Source of the DNA: Streptococcus gordonii
GTDB taxonomy: Bacteria; Bacillota; Bacilli; Lactobacillales; Streptococcaceae
DNA length: 64,000 nt
Direction of reading: 5' to 3'
Assembly (NCBI RefSeq): GCF_001553855.1
Contig: NZ_LQWV01000034.1
Coordinates: 17,838 to 81,837 of the forward strand
Below, in pieces: positions 36,781 to 45,718 of the stretch. The notes below the pieces were generated by a model. The model had not been told where the DNA came from. It made no database searches and saw only the letters and a list, made by a program, of their open reading frames with translations. The position numbers were made by a program, and so were the translations under genes. Within the stretch, counting starts at the first letter, position 1; each line of letters begins with the position of its first letter.

Positions 36781-37199
36781 TGAGAATTATGGGATTGGAT
36801 GTGGGCTCTAAAACAGTGGGAGTAGCTATTAGTGATCCGCTTGGCTTTACAGCTCAGGGTTTGGAAATTATCCAGATCAATGAAGATCAGGAAGAGTTTG
36901 GTTTTGAGCGCCTTGGTGAGCTTGTTGCTGAATACAAGGTTGATAAGTTTGTCATCGGTCTTCCTAAAAATATGAATAATACTAGCGGTCCCCGTGTAGA
37001 AGCCAGTCAGGCCTACGGAGCTAAAGTAACAGAGTTGTTTGGCTTGCCTGTTGAGTATCAAGATGAGCGCTTAACAACAGTGGCAGCAGAGCGAATGCTG
37101 ATTGAGCAAGCAGATGTTAGCCGGAACAAACGCAAGAAAGTGATTGATAAATTAGCGGCCCAGCTGATTTTGCAGAATTATTTAGATAGAAATTATTAG
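36780..37199 (+). CDS. ruvX: Holliday junction resolvase-like RuvX (YqgF)
   Basis: A 139-residue RNase H-like protein. Catalytic-site signatures are [16 protein letters not shown] (residues 4-19, Asp8), [10 protein letters not shown] near 58-67 and YQDERLTT near 91-98, and an Asp in the last helix. Members are needed for pre-16S rRNA 5' maturation in other bacteria and were first proposed as resolvases. Its ATG overlaps the ireB stop (TAATG), so the genes are coupled. Confidence 0.95.
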   Translation: MRIMGLDVGSKTVGVAISDPLGFTAQGLEIIQINEDQEEFGFERLGELVAEYKVDKFVIGLPKNMNNTSGPRVEASQAYGAKVTELFGLPVEYQDERLTTVAAERMLIEQADVSRNKRKKVIDKLAAQLILQNYLDRNY

Positions 37200-37219
37200 A
37201 AAGATTGAGGGAGATGAAT

Positions 37220-37531
37220 ATGGCACATGATCATAACCATGACCACGAACATGAAGAGCGCGAATTGATTACTTTGGTGGATGAGCAAGGCAATGAAACC
37301 TTGTTTGAAATTCTCTTGACCATTGACGGTATGGAAGAATTTGGAAAAAATTATGTACTTCTTGTACCAGCTAATGCTGAAGAAGATGAAAATGGTGAAG
37401 TTGAAATTCAAGCATACTCATTCACAGAAAATGAAGATGGAACTGAAGGTGACCTTCAGCCTATTCCAGAAGATGCTGAAGAAGAATGGAATATGATTGA
37501 AGAAGTTTTCAACAGCTTCATGGAAGAGTAA
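37220..37531 (+). CDS. DUF1292 family protein
   Basis: A 103-residue acidic protein with a His-rich N-terminus ([15 protein letters not shown]) that could bind metal. The DUF1292 core is [19 protein letters not shown]. It is the third gene of the ireB-ruvX operon, as in other Firmicutes. The ATG at 37220 follows GAGGGAG; earlier TTG and ATG codons lie against that site. Function unknown; the gene order is highly conserved. Confidence 0.92.
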   Translation: MAHDHNHDHEHEERELITLVDEQGNETLFEILLTIDGMEEFGKNYVLLVPANAEEDENGEVEIQAYSFTENEDGTEGDLQPIPEDAEEEWNMIEEVFNSFMEE

Positions 37532-37729
37532 GAGTATTTCAGTCTTTGTCAAATAAAAAAGCAAGGCAAATCTAGAGACTGCCTCAGTTCGCTCAATGAG
37601 CGAGGCTGGTTTAGATGTTCTGGATAGATTAATTTTTGTTCTGGTTAAAAGGGACGAATACTTAAATTTGTTAAACAGATAGTTTATTGTTAACTCGGAG
37701 TCTCAAACGTAAGCTATATGATTAATTGA

Positions 37730-37769
37730 AAAAAGAGAGCTGGTTGATCATTCACTCGGCTCTCTTTTT
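37730..37769 (+). terminator. Terminator hairpin just before folC
   Basis: AAAAAGAGAGC / GCTCTCTTTTT around an 18-base loop, 14 bases before the folC ATG. It probably ends transcription from the ireB side or acts as an attenuator for folC. The preceding 200 bases contain another small GC hairpin (CGCTC-AAT-GAGCG near 37593) and no gene. Confidence 0.75.
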
Positions 37770-37782
37770 ACTAGGAGTAAAG

Positions 37783-39021
37783 ATGGAGAAGATAGAAAAC
37801 TGGCTGGACAGCCGAATTGGGCTAAATTTTCGAACAGGGCTTGGGAGAATGGAGCAGGCAATCCGTTTGCTTGGTCATCCAGAAAAAGCCTACCCAACGA
37901 TTCATGTAACTGGAACGAATGGGAAAGGATCAACGGTGGCCTTTTTGCAGAACTTATTTGATCAACATCAAAAGAAAGTTGGGACTTTTACCTCACCTCA
38001 TAGGGAAACTGTTCATGATCGGATTTGCTTAAATGGGAAGCCGATTTCGGAGAGTGATTTCTCTAGGTTGGGTGAGCAAGTGCGCAAGATGGAGCAAAAC
38101 GCACTGTTGCCCCAGGATCAACTTTCTTATTTTGAAATCCTCAGTTTAATCGCCTTTTTGTATTTTGCAGAGCAAGAGGTGGATGTGGCCTTGATTGAGG
38201 TGGGGATAGGTGGTTTGCTAGATACAACGAATGTCATCACAGGAAGTGTCTCAGTCATTACATCGATTGGCCTTGATCATCAGGAGACCTTGGGAGCGAC
38301 ACTTGAGGAGATTGCAGAGCAAAAAGCAGGGATTTTTAAAGTGGGCAGTCCTGCTGTTATCGGTCCTTTGCCAGAAGTTGCACGACAAGTTTGTCGAGAG
38401 CGGGCAAAGGAGTTGAATATCGACTTATATGAGTATGGCCAAGATTTTTCTCTCGAAAACAAGGAACTTCGGGCTCGTGACTTCTCCTGGCTAGATGTAG
38501 AACTGGGCTTGTCGGGGACCTACCAAGAAGAAAATGCGGCTGTGGCTGTGGAAGCTTTTCTTTTATTTATGGAGCGTCAGTCATGGAATCTAGATCTGAG
38601 TTTAGTAAAAAAAGCTTTGGCTCAAACTAGCTGGGCAGGTCGTTTGGAAAAAGTCTGCGATGGCATTTATTTAGATGGAGCCCATAATCTTCCTGCAGTT
38701 GAGCGCTTGGTCGAGTTTATTAAGCAAGAAAAGGACAAAGAAGTTTTGATCTTGTTTGGGGCTTTAAAGCGAAAAGATTATTCGGAAATGCTTCATTATT
38801 TGCAAGAGGAACTACCTCAGGCAAGTTTATTTCTGACTAGTTTTTCATATGGTGAAACAATAGGCGAGCAAGAAGCAGGGCAACTTCCTTTTATCAGGGA
38901 TTATAGAAATTTTCTAAAAGACTACCAGCAGGATGATAATCCTCATCGTTTATTGTTTGTAACTGGGTCTCTCTATTTCATTGCGGAGGTACGTCAATTT
39001 TTAAAAGGAGAGATAGATTGA
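37783..39021 (+). CDS. folC: Folylpolyglutamate/dihydrofolate synthase FolC
   Basis: A 412-residue Mur-ligase-family enzyme. The P-loop VTGTNGKGSTVAFLQ is near residues 45-59, and Mur-ligase motifs IEVGIGGLLDTTNV (near 138-151) and LDGAHNLPAVERL (near 297-309) are intact. It adds glutamate to folates, or to dihydropteroate. The ATG at 37783 follows TAGGAG and gives the family start MEKIENWLDSRIG. A second folC-type gene may exist elsewhere; this one lies alone between the ireB operon and a lipoprotein gene. Confidence 0.96.
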   Translation: MEKIENWLDSRIGLNFRTGLGRMEQAIRLLGHPEKAYPTIHVTGTNGKGSTVAFLQNLFDQHQKKVGTFTSPHRETVHDRICLNGKPISESDFSRLGEQVRKMEQNALLPQDQLSYFEILSLIAFLYFAEQEVDVALIEVGIGGLLDTTNVITGSVSVITSIGLDHQETLGATLEEIAEQKAGIFKVGSPAVIGPLPEVARQVCRERAKELNIDLYEYGQDFSLENKELRARDFSWLDVELGLSGTYQEENAAVAVEAFLLFMERQSWNLDLSLVKKALAQTSWAGRLEKVCDGIYLDGAHNLPAVERLVEFIKQEKDKEVLILFGALKRKDYSEMLHYLQEELPQASLFLTSFSYGETIGEQEAGQLPFIRDYRNFLKDYQQDDNPHRLLFVTGSLYFIAEVRQFLKGEID

Positions 39022-39128
39022 CGGCTGGAAAAGGTCTTTGTTATAATGAAAATGGAACTAGCAAAAAGTAGGCAAAACATACTTCTGTGCCAGCTCTAAA
39101 ACCCCCTATGATTAAAGGAGGAAGGATT

Positions 39129-39611
39129 ATGACTTTTTCAAAAAAAGCGACGATTTTATCCCTAACAGCTATAGTAGCTCTTGCTTTGGCAGCTTGTAGC
39201 AATGGCAATAGTCAAACACAGCCATCTCAAACCAGTCAAGCTTCAAACTCTTCGGCATCTTCAAGTTCGACGTCAACTTCAACTTCTGCTTCAAGTTCAA
39301 GTAGTGCAACGACTTCGACCTCTTCTTCGTCAGCAACAACCGCTGCAAGTACAGAATTGGACGGAACCTATACAGCTACGCATGAAGGCGATCAATTGAC
39401 CTTAACGATTTCATCTGGTAAAGGAACTTTAACTACCTTGGAGAGAGATGGTGAGAAAGAAATCGAACAAGTCGAAATTGATAGCACAAATCAGCGAATG
39501 ATTATTGGAGACGATGTTCATCGCTACTATATCAATGGCAATCAGCTGACTGTTGAAGATATTGATCAAGAGCAGGATCAAGATGACACAATTGTCTTCA
39601 CTAAACAATAA
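39129..39611 (+). CDS. Putative lipoprotein with Ser/Thr-rich linker
   Basis: A 160-residue protein with a lipobox ALAAC (Cys23) and a Ser/Thr-rich low-complexity linker of about 55 residues. A C-terminal domain of about 80 residues follows (ELDGTYTATHEGDQLTLTISSGKGTL...). It looks like a small beta-barrel domain on a stalk. The ATG at 39129 follows AAAGGAGGAAGG. It lies between folC and cls, matching the pneumococcal order as remembered. Function unknown; the serine tract is a likely site for slippage or size variation between strains. Confidence 0.8.
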   Translation: MTFSKKATILSLTAIVALALAACSNGNSQTQPSQTSQASNSSASSSSTSTSTSASSSSSATTSTSSSSATTAASTELDGTYTATHEGDQLTLTISSGKGTLTTLERDGEKEIEQVEIDSTNQRMIIGDDVHRYYINGNQLTVEDIDQEQDQDDTIVFTKQ

Positions 39612-39617
39612 GGCTTC

Positions 39618-39648
39618 ACAAGACTGGGGTACCCAGTCTTGTTTTTTT
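39618..39648 (+). terminator. Terminator of the lipoprotein gene
   Basis: The 11-bp perfect stem ACAAGACTGGG / CCCAGTCTTGT with a 3-base loop and TTTTTT tail. Confidence 0.92.
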
Positions 39649-39736
39649 ATATCTATCAGAAGACTAGTCTGTTTTTGCTTGATTTATTGGGAAGGCCCCG
39701 CTATACTTAAATATAAGAAAATTGAGGAGTGGGTGT

Positions 39737-41263
39737 GTGAGAAAGTTTCGCTTATTGATGTCAAAATATGGTTTCAGCATCATTGTCATGCTATTGGAAC
39801 TCTTCTTTGTGTTTTGGCTTTTCTTTTATTTAGGTGAAATCAATAAGGATTTATGGATTCTTGTAGTCACCTTATTAACAGTTGGGACGATTTTCTCGAT
39901 TGTCAATCGTTCTATGACACCTGAAAGCAAAGTAACCTGGCTTTTGGTTACTTTTATTCCAGTTGTAGGGCCTCTGATTTATCTCATGTTTGGCGAACGC
40001 AGGCTATCTCGGAAAGAAATGAAGCAGTTGCGTAGCATGGATTCCATGAAGTTTCGTGAGGACAATAGTTATGAGCTGAGATTGGATCTGAAAAAGAAAA
40101 ACAAATCAGCTTTTGGGATAGTTAAATCCTTGCTTAGTATGGACCATAATGCGGATGTTTACGATGGGACTGCTTCTCAGTATTTTGCCTTGGGAGAAGA
40201 GATGTATGCTGCTATTTTAGAAGACCTGAAATCAGCAGAAAAATTCATCTTTCTGGAATATTATATTATCGAAGAAGGTAAGATGTGGAATAGTATTCTG
40301 GAGGTTCTGAAGGAAAAGGCTGCTCAAGGAGTAGAAATCAAGCTTCTCTATGATGACATCGGCTGTATGGCGACTTTACCAGGAGATTATACAGAAACTT
40401 TACGTTCCTTTGGGATTGATGCACATAAGTTCAATAAGGTGATTCCGCGTATGACGGTGGCCTACAACAACCGAGATCATCGTAAAATTCTTGTGATTGA
40501 TGGTCAGATTGGCTACACGGGTGGTATCAATATGGCTGACGAATACATTAATCATATTGTCCGCTTCGGCCATTGGAAAGATGGTGGGATTCGTTTAGAT
40601 GGTCGGGCCGTTAAGGCGCTGACCAGGCTTTTTCTAATGAATTGGTACATCAACCGAGGTGAAATTACGGATTTTGATAAGTATCATTTAGAAAACAAAG
40701 CAGTAGAAGGCGAGGGGCTCTATATTCCATATGGGAGCGGTCCTAAGCCTATGTACCGAACACAGGTCGGGAAAAATGTTTACCAGAATATTATCAGTCA
40801 GGCAACGGACTATGTCTATATCACCAGTCCTTATTTGATTATCGACTATGACTTAACAGAAAATATAAAAAACGCTGCCATGCGGGGAGTGGATGTTCGG
40901 ATTGTCACGCCTTATATTACAGATAAGAAGCTTATTCAACCGATCACAAGAGGATCTTATCGTGAGCTTTTAGAGGCCGGTGTGCGTATTTACGAATACA
41001 CACCGGGATTTGTCCACAGTAAGAATGTGATTGCAGACGATGAACTAGCAGTAGTAGGCACCATAAACTTTGATTATCGTAGCTTGGTCCATCACTATGA
41101 GAATGCTGTGCTTTTATATAAAGTACCTGCTTTAGCAGACATAAAAGCAGATTTTGAAAGTATCTTTGAGGTGTCAACAGAGGTACATGACGGTGTCTTT
41201 AAATCTACTTGGTACCAAAATCTTCTGAAAGAGATCGTTCAGCTTTTTGCGCCAATGCTTTGA
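39737..41263 (+). CDS. cls: Cardiolipin synthase
   Basis: A 508-residue ClsA-type enzyme with two N-terminal membrane helices (about 10-30 and 36-57) and a third short one (about 60-85). Two phospholipase-D HKD motifs follow: HRKILVID near 245 and HSKNVIAD near 427. It joins two phosphatidylglycerols to make cardiolipin in the membrane. The GTG at 39737 follows GAGGAG at 7 bases; the TTG 15 bases earlier abuts that site and is rejected. A terminator whose T-tract holds a com-box follows. Confidence 0.93.
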   Translation: MRKFRLLMSKYGFSIIVMLLELFFVFWLFFYLGEINKDLWILVVTLLTVGTIFSIVNRSMTPESKVTWLLVTFIPVVGPLIYLMFGERRLSRKEMKQLRSMDSMKFREDNSYELRLDLKKKNKSAFGIVKSLLSMDHNADVYDGTASQYFALGEEMYAAILEDLKSAEKFIFLEYYIIEEGKMWNSILEVLKEKAAQGVEIKLLYDDIGCMATLPGDYTETLRSFGIDAHKFNKVIPRMTVAYNNRDHRKILVIDGQIGYTGGINMADEYINHIVRFGHWKDGGIRLDGRAVKALTRLFLMNWYINRGEITDFDKYHLENKAVEGEGLYIPYGSGPKPMYRTQVGKNVYQNIISQATDYVYITSPYLIIDYDLTENIKNAAMRGVDVRIVTPYITDKKLIQPITRGSYRELLEAGVRIYEYTPGFVHSKNVIADDELAVVGTINFDYRSLVHHYENAVLLYKVPALADIKADFESIFEVSTEVHDGVFKSTWYQNLLKEIVQLFAPML

Positions 41264-41276
41264 TCATGATAAACCT

Positions 41277-41333
41277 AATGAGAAGGATTTGTTTTACTCT
41301 ATTGAGGGTAAAAATTTCCTTCTCATTTTTTTA
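41277..41333 (+). terminator. cls terminator merging into a com-box
   Basis: The 11-bp stem AATGAGAAGGA / TCCTTCTCATT encloses a loop of about 29 bases with its own TTTTAC/GTAAAA pairing, followed by TTTTTTT. The T run leads directly into the com-box at 41332-41339. Confidence 0.85.
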
Positions 41334-41339
41334 CGAATA
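41332..41339 (+). promoter_or_regulatory. Perfect SigX (ComX) com-box
   Basis: TACGAATA matches the competence sigma factor box exactly. A T-tract lies immediately upstream, and a 47-codon gene starts 22 bases downstream. This predicts transcription only during competence. Confidence 0.85.
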
Positions 41340-41360
41340 AAAAAGTAAAAGGAATTTTTT

Positions 41361-41504
41361 ATGAAATTAGAGTTTGTTCAAAGAAAGGCAGAAAGGCCGT
41401 TTTCAAAAATCTACCTAAGATTTCGGGAATTAGAAACCTTGGCAAAGTCTAAAGCGACCAAAGACAAGCAGGCCTTAAAGCTAGAAGTAGAATCTGCCAA
41501 GTAG
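41361..41504 (+). CDS. ccs4: Competence-induced small protein, Ccs4-like
   Basis: A 47-residue basic protein, MKLEFVQRKAERPFSKIYLR ending in LEVESAK, preceded by AAAAGGA and a perfect com-box. It has no signal peptide or membrane segment and looks largely helical. In pneumococcus a competence-induced small gene named ccs4 lies at the same place between cls and a large membrane protein; this link is from memory and positional. Its role in competence is unknown. Confidence 0.75.
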   Translation: MKLEFVQRKAERPFSKIYLRFRELETLAKSKATKDKQALKLEVESAK

Positions 41505-41593
41505 GCTAATCTTTTGAGAGGTGTGTAAAAGGAAAACTGACAGACAGAAGACTTTTTGATATACTAGTAAAGACTATATTGAGGAGAGTTATT

Positions 41594-43165
41594 ATGTTTG
41601 ATGAATTCGACAATCAAGAGGCAGAAGTGCAACCTGAAGCGAAAATAGAAGAAAAAAAAGAACAAGAAATTCAGCCAGAAGAAGCGAAAGCAGGAGTACA
41701 ACTTCAAGAAGAAAGCTTGAAGCCTGCGAGCATTCCTTTTGGGCATTTGCTACTCTGGAGTTTCATAGCTAGCTTCTTCAGCGTGGCCAATCCCTTATTT
41801 ACCTCATTGGCGACAAATCTACAGACGCAAAATCTATATGCCGGCTGGGCAATGACCCAGGGCCAAGTGGCTTACGGTCAATTTTATGGTACGAGTGGCA
41901 TGTTGTATTATGTGATAGCATGGTTAGGGAATCTCTTTATGGGAAGTCTTCTTTTTGCTGTCCTGCAATTTTTAGCGCTTTTTATAGCTGGGATTTTCCT
42001 TTTTCAGTTTATCTATCAAATGACTGGAAAAAAGGTTCTAGCGCAGCAACTGCTTCCGCTTTTTTATCTCTTGGTCATAACTCTTGGTTTTGGTGGCCTC
42101 TATGCAAGTATTTTTGTCCTTCCTTTTATTATGTGGAGCCTAAATTTCTTAGCTCGCTATGTCAATGATCGAGTGGGGGATAATGGTTTCATCTTGCTGG
42201 GAGCTATTGGAGCCTTGGCTTTCATGGTGGATCCATTCACTAGTATTGTCTTCTATGGTTTGGTTTTTCTTGTTTGGACCATTTTTCATATTGCCCGTAA
42301 ACGCTTGGCCCGAGGATTTTATCAATTTTTAGCTAGTTTACTTGGTTTTTCACTGGTCTTTTATCCGCTGGGATATTACACTGTTTGGAAGGGAACTTTT
42401 GGTGTAGCAATTAGCCAAGTGACGTACAGCTTTGAAAGTTTAGGATTACAAGTATCCGATCTTCCTACTTTACTCATAATGGGCGGCCTGTTTGTTGGTC
42501 TTGGTTTCTTAACAGCCTTGGTTATGGGAATGGTATCTTTGGTAGAGAAAAATGCAAAACCTTTCCGATATTTGGGGGGGTTAGGAATTTTAACTCTGCT
42601 CCTAGTCAATATCTTTCTGCCAAGTCAGGGAAATTTCCAGTTATTGCCTATGATTCCTTTTGTGATGATTCTCTTGGCGATGTGGTTTAACAAGAATTTT
42701 TCAGAGGGACGTCATACGAGAAAAAGGCGGACTCCTTCTATTTGGAAAAATTATTTTGTTGGAAATTTATTTTTACCTGTGTTAGCGATGGCCTTTTTAG
42801 TCGCATCACCAGTTGTTCAACGCTATCTATTAGCTGGTGAAGAAGAAGCAGAACGTGCTGTGGTTAGCAAGTATATCCGTGAGGAGTCAGCTAAGGACGA
42901 TAAAATCTATGCTTGGGACAGCACAGCTAGCCTCTACCAATCAACTGGCCGTCTGTCTGCGGCAACCATCTTAAGTCCTAAGTTATACTTAGATACCGAA
43001 GAGAATAAGATTTTATTAGGAAATCAGCTAGATGCGAATCTACCACGCTATATTGTGGTCAATAAAAAAGTTCCTCTACTAGGGAAAGTAAAAAAAATAA
43101 TATCTTCAAATTATAAGAAAATTGGCCTAGATACTAGCCAGTTCAAGCTTTACGAGCTCAAATAA
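41594..43165 (+). CDS. Large polytopic membrane protein, possibly GT-C-like
   Basis: A 523-residue protein. A charged, glutamate-rich cytoplasmic N-terminus (about 1-40) is followed by roughly ten to twelve membrane segments (about 50-425) and an extracytoplasmic C-terminal domain of about 95 residues (IREESAKDDKIYAWDSTASL...). This architecture resembles GT-C glycosyltransferases such as the ArnT/PMT group, but the usual catalytic acidic pair in the first loop is not clear, so that is a guess. The ATG follows TGAGGAGAG. It lies 90 bases after the ccs4-like gene and could be reached by competence read-through. Confidence 0.75.
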   Translation: MFDEFDNQEAEVQPEAKIEEKKEQEIQPEEAKAGVQLQEESLKPASIPFGHLLLWSFIASFFSVANPLFTSLATNLQTQNLYAGWAMTQGQVAYGQFYGTSGMLYYVIAWLGNLFMGSLLFAVLQFLALFIAGIFLFQFIYQMTGKKVLAQQLLPLFYLLVITLGFGGLYASIFVLPFIMWSLNFLARYVNDRVGDNGFILLGAIGALAFMVDPFTSIVFYGLVFLVWTIFHIARKRLARGFYQFLASLLGFSLVFYPLGYYTVWKGTFGVAISQVTYSFESLGLQVSDLPTLLIMGGLFVGLGFLTALVMGMVSLVEKNAKPFRYLGGLGILTLLLVNIFLPSQGNFQLLPMIPFVMILLAMWFNKNFSEGRHTRKRRTPSIWKNYFVGNLFLPVLAMAFLVASPVVQRYLLAGEEEAERAVVSKYIREESAKDDKIYAWDSTASLYQSTGRLSAATILSPKLYLDTEENKILLGNQLDANLPRYIVVNKKVPLLGKVKKIISSNYKKIGLDTSQFKLYELK

Positions 43166-43169
43166 CATT

Positions 43170-43230
43170 ATCAATATCTTGTGTTTTAATTAAAAAAATT
43201 AAAAATATTACACAAGATATTGATTTTTTA
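43170..43230 (+). terminator. 15-bp inverted repeat: terminator and possible nrdD operator
   Basis: ATCAATATCTTGTGT (43170-43184) and ACACAAGATATTGAT (43210-43224) are perfect inverse copies, followed by TTTTTT-A-TTTT. They can form a terminator for the preceding gene. Each copy also resembles half of an NrdR box (ACAC-AT-rich-GTGT), and the second overlaps the nrdD -35 region. Confidence 0.7.
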
Positions 43231-43247
43231 TTTTATAGTGTTATAAT
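43220..43247 (+). promoter_or_regulatory. nrdD promoter
   Basis: TTGATT (43220-43225), a 16-base spacer ending in TGT, and TATAAT (43242-43247), 28 bases before the nrdD ATG. Confidence 0.7.
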
Positions 43248-43274
43248 GAGTCATGTACGATTGGAGGATAGGAA

Positions 43275-45479
43275 ATGATTACTTTAAGAGAAGAAACAGT
43301 GACCTGTATTCCTAATATTTATGTAGTTAAACGCGATTGCCGGCGCGTGAATTTTGACGTTGACAAGATTTATAAAGCCTTGGTCAAAGCGGCCTGTGAA
43401 GTGACGCCCATGTCTCCTTTGCTTGAAGCCAAGCTTGAAGGAATTACGGAGAAGATTGTTGCTGAAATCACTCATCGTTTTTCTCAGGATGTGAAGATTT
43501 ATGAAATCCAAAACATCGTTGAGCATGAGCTTTTGAACGCCAATGAATATGCTATTGCCAAGGCCTATATCTCGTATCGAACTCAGCGTGACTTTGATCG
43601 TTCTCAGGCAACCGATATTAATTTTACTATTGACAAATTGCTCAATAAAGACCAAACAGTGGTCAATGAAAATGCCAACAAAGACAGTGATGTCTTTAAC
43701 ACCCAACGGGATTTAACTGCTGGGATTGTTGGCAAGTCCATCGGTCTTAAGATGCTACCTCCTCACGTAGCCAATGCCCATCAAAAGGGCGATATTCACT
43801 ACCATGATTTGGATTATAGCCCTTATACACCAATGACCAACTGCTGCTTGATTGATTTTAAGGGTATGCTGAAAAATGGCTTCAAGATTGGAAATGCCGA
43901 AGTAGAGAGTCCTAAGTCTATTCAGACTGCGACAGCTCAAATCTCGCAGATTATTGCCAATGTAGCTTCTAGTCAGTATGGAGGCTGTTCAGCTGACCGA
44001 ATCGATGAAGTCTTAGCTCCTTATGCAGAACTCAATTACGAGAAGCATTTACGAGATGCCAAGGACTGGGTGCTAGCTGATAAAAGAGCTGATTACGCTT
44101 GGGAAAAAACAAAAAAAGATATTTATGATGCTATGCAGTCCTTAGAGTATGAGATTAACACGCTTTTTACCTCTAATGGACAAACCCCCTTCACTTCTTT
44201 AGGATTTGGTTTGGGAACCAATCGCTTTGAACGCGAGATTCAAAAATCAATTCTTAACATCCGTATCAAGGGCTTGGGAAGTGAACATCGGACGGCTATC
44301 TTTCCTAAGTTGATTTTCACTCTTAAGCGTGGCCTTAATTTAGAGCCTGGAAGTCCCAACTACGATATCAAACAGCTGGCACTAGAATGTGCGACGAAAC
44401 GGATGTATCCAGATGTCCTTTCTTATGATAAAATCATTGATTTGACTGGCTCTTTCAAGGTTCCGATGGGTTGCCGTTCTTTTCTTCAAGGTTGGAAGGA
44501 TGAGAATGGTGAAGAAGTCAATTCCGGCCGTATGAATCTGGGAGTTGTGACTGTCAATCTACCTCGGATTGCACTGGAAGCTGAAGGAGATAAGGATAAA
44601 TTCTGGTCCTTATTCGCTGAGCGGATGGCAATTGCTAAGGATGCTTTGGTCTATCGGGTAGAGCGAACCAAGGAAGCAACACCTGCTAATGCTCCAATCT
44701 TGTATCAATACGGTGCTTTTGGTAAACGCTTGGGCAAATATGATCAAGTCGACCTGCTCTTTACTCACCGCAGAGCAACAGTTTCACTTGGTTATATCGG
44801 TCTTTACGAAGTTGCAACTGCCTTTTATGGTGGAGAGTGGGAAGATAATCCAGAAGCCAAAGAATTTACAGTGGATATTGTCAAAGAGATGAAGCGTTTA
44901 GTTGGTGAATGGTCAGACGAATACGACTATCATTTCTCTGTTTATTCGACTCCATCTGAAAGCTTGACTGACCGTTTCTGCCGGTTGGATACTGAGAAGT
45001 TTGGGCTTGTCCCAGATATTACAGACAAGGAATACTATACCAACTCTTTCCACTACGATGTGCGTAAAAATCCAACACCTTTTGAAAAATTGGACTTTGA
45101 AAAAATTTATCCAGAAGTGGGAGCCTCAGGTGGTTTTATCCACTACTGTGAATATCCTGTCTTGCAACAAAATCCAAAAGCCTTGGAAGCTGTTTGGGAC
45201 TATGCTTATGACCGGGTTGGTTACTTAGGAACAAATACGCCAATTGACCGCTGTTACAAGTGCGACTTTGAGGGAGACTTCACACCGACTGAGCGTGGTT
45301 TCACCTGTCCAAACTGTGGCAATAGTGATCCTAAAACTGTTGATGTAGTTAAGCGGACCTGTGGTTATCTAGGAAATCCGCAAGCTCGTCCGATGGTTAA
45401 TGGCCGTCACAAAGAGATTTCTGCTCGGGTTAAGCATATGAATGGATCGACTATTAAATTTTCAGGAAATGAAAACTGA
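43275..45479 (+). CDS. nrdD: Anaerobic ribonucleoside-triphosphate reductase NrdD
   Basis: A 734-residue class III reductase that makes dNTPs without oxygen. An ATP-cone domain occupies the N-terminus (about 15-105). The active core is followed by a C-terminal zinc site (CYKCDFEGDF...FTCPNCGN near 655-680) and the glycyl radical motif RTCGYLG near 694-700. It needs the activase NrdG, encoded 1.3 kb downstream. The ATG follows TTGGAGGAT. Confidence 0.97.
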   Translation: MITLREETVTCIPNIYVVKRDCRRVNFDVDKIYKALVKAACEVTPMSPLLEAKLEGITEKIVAEITHRFSQDVKIYEIQNIVEHELLNANEYAIAKAYISYRTQRDFDRSQATDINFTIDKLLNKDQTVVNENANKDSDVFNTQRDLTAGIVGKSIGLKMLPPHVANAHQKGDIHYHDLDYSPYTPMTNCCLIDFKGMLKNGFKIGNAEVESPKSIQTATAQISQIIANVASSQYGGCSADRIDEVLAPYAELNYEKHLRDAKDWVLADKRADYAWEKTKKDIYDAMQSLEYEINTLFTSNGQTPFTSLGFGLGTNRFEREIQKSILNIRIKGLGSEHRTAIFPKLIFTLKRGLNLEPGSPNYDIKQLALECATKRMYPDVLSYDKIIDLTGSFKVPMGCRSFLQGWKDENGEEVNSGRMNLGVVTVNLPRIALEAEGDKDKFWSLFAERMAIAKDALVYRVERTKEATPANAPILYQYGAFGKRLGKYDQVDLLFTHRRATVSLGYIGLYEVATAFYGGEWEDNPEAKEFTVDIVKEMKRLVGEWSDEYDYHFSVYSTPSESLTDRFCRLDTEKFGLVPDITDKEYYTNSFHYDVRKNPTPFEKLDFEKIYPEVGASGGFIHYCEYPVLQQNPKALEAVWDYAYDRVGYLGTNTPIDRCYKCDFEGDFTPTERGFTCPNCGNSDPKTVDVVKRTCGYLGNPQARPMVNGRHKEISARVKHMNGSTIKFSGNEN

Positions 45480-45500
45480 TTGAAACTAAATAAGAAGCGG

Positions 45501-45539
45501 GAGTGATACAGAACATCCGTGTGATGTATCGCTCTTTTT
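45501..45539 (+). terminator. Terminator after nrdD
   Basis: The stem GAGTGATACA / TGTATCGCTC (one G-C exchange) with a 14-base loop and TTTTT. It may be leaky, since the small gene and GNAT genes after it have no obvious promoter of their own. Confidence 0.8.
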
Positions 45540-45560
45540 CATTAATCATTAGGAGAAAAA

Positions 45561-45704
45561 ATGGGAAAATATCAACTAGACGATAAAGGTAAGGCTCAAG
45601 TGAGACGTTTTCATGAAAAACATTCTACAGGAGCTAGCAACAAAAAGGCGCGAGTGACTAGTCTGCGGGAGCAATTTCTGGCAAAGGCTAGCAAGAAGAA
45701 GTAA
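45561..45704 (+). CDS. Small basic protein in the nrdD-nrdG interval
   Basis: A 47-residue protein, MGKYQLDDKGKAQVRRFHEK ending in LAKASKKK, preceded by AGGAGAAAAA. It is strongly basic and probably helical, without membrane segments. A similar small gene follows nrdD in pneumococcus as I recall. Function unknown; its position points to the anaerobic nucleotide reduction operon. Confidence 0.75.
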   Translation: MGKYQLDDKGKAQVRRFHEKHSTGASNKKARVTSLREQFLAKASKKK

Positions 45705-45718
45705 AGTATGGTAGAAAA

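Noticed and set aside
37557-37729. Hairpins and a possible short gene between the DUF1292 gene and folC
   Set aside because: The small GC hairpin and flanking sequence do not give a start codon with a ribosome site or a recognisable RNA; only the terminator at 37730-37769 is kept.
40991-40998. TACGAATA within cls
   Set aside because: It is internal to the cls coding frame (IYEY) with no downstream gene start nearby.
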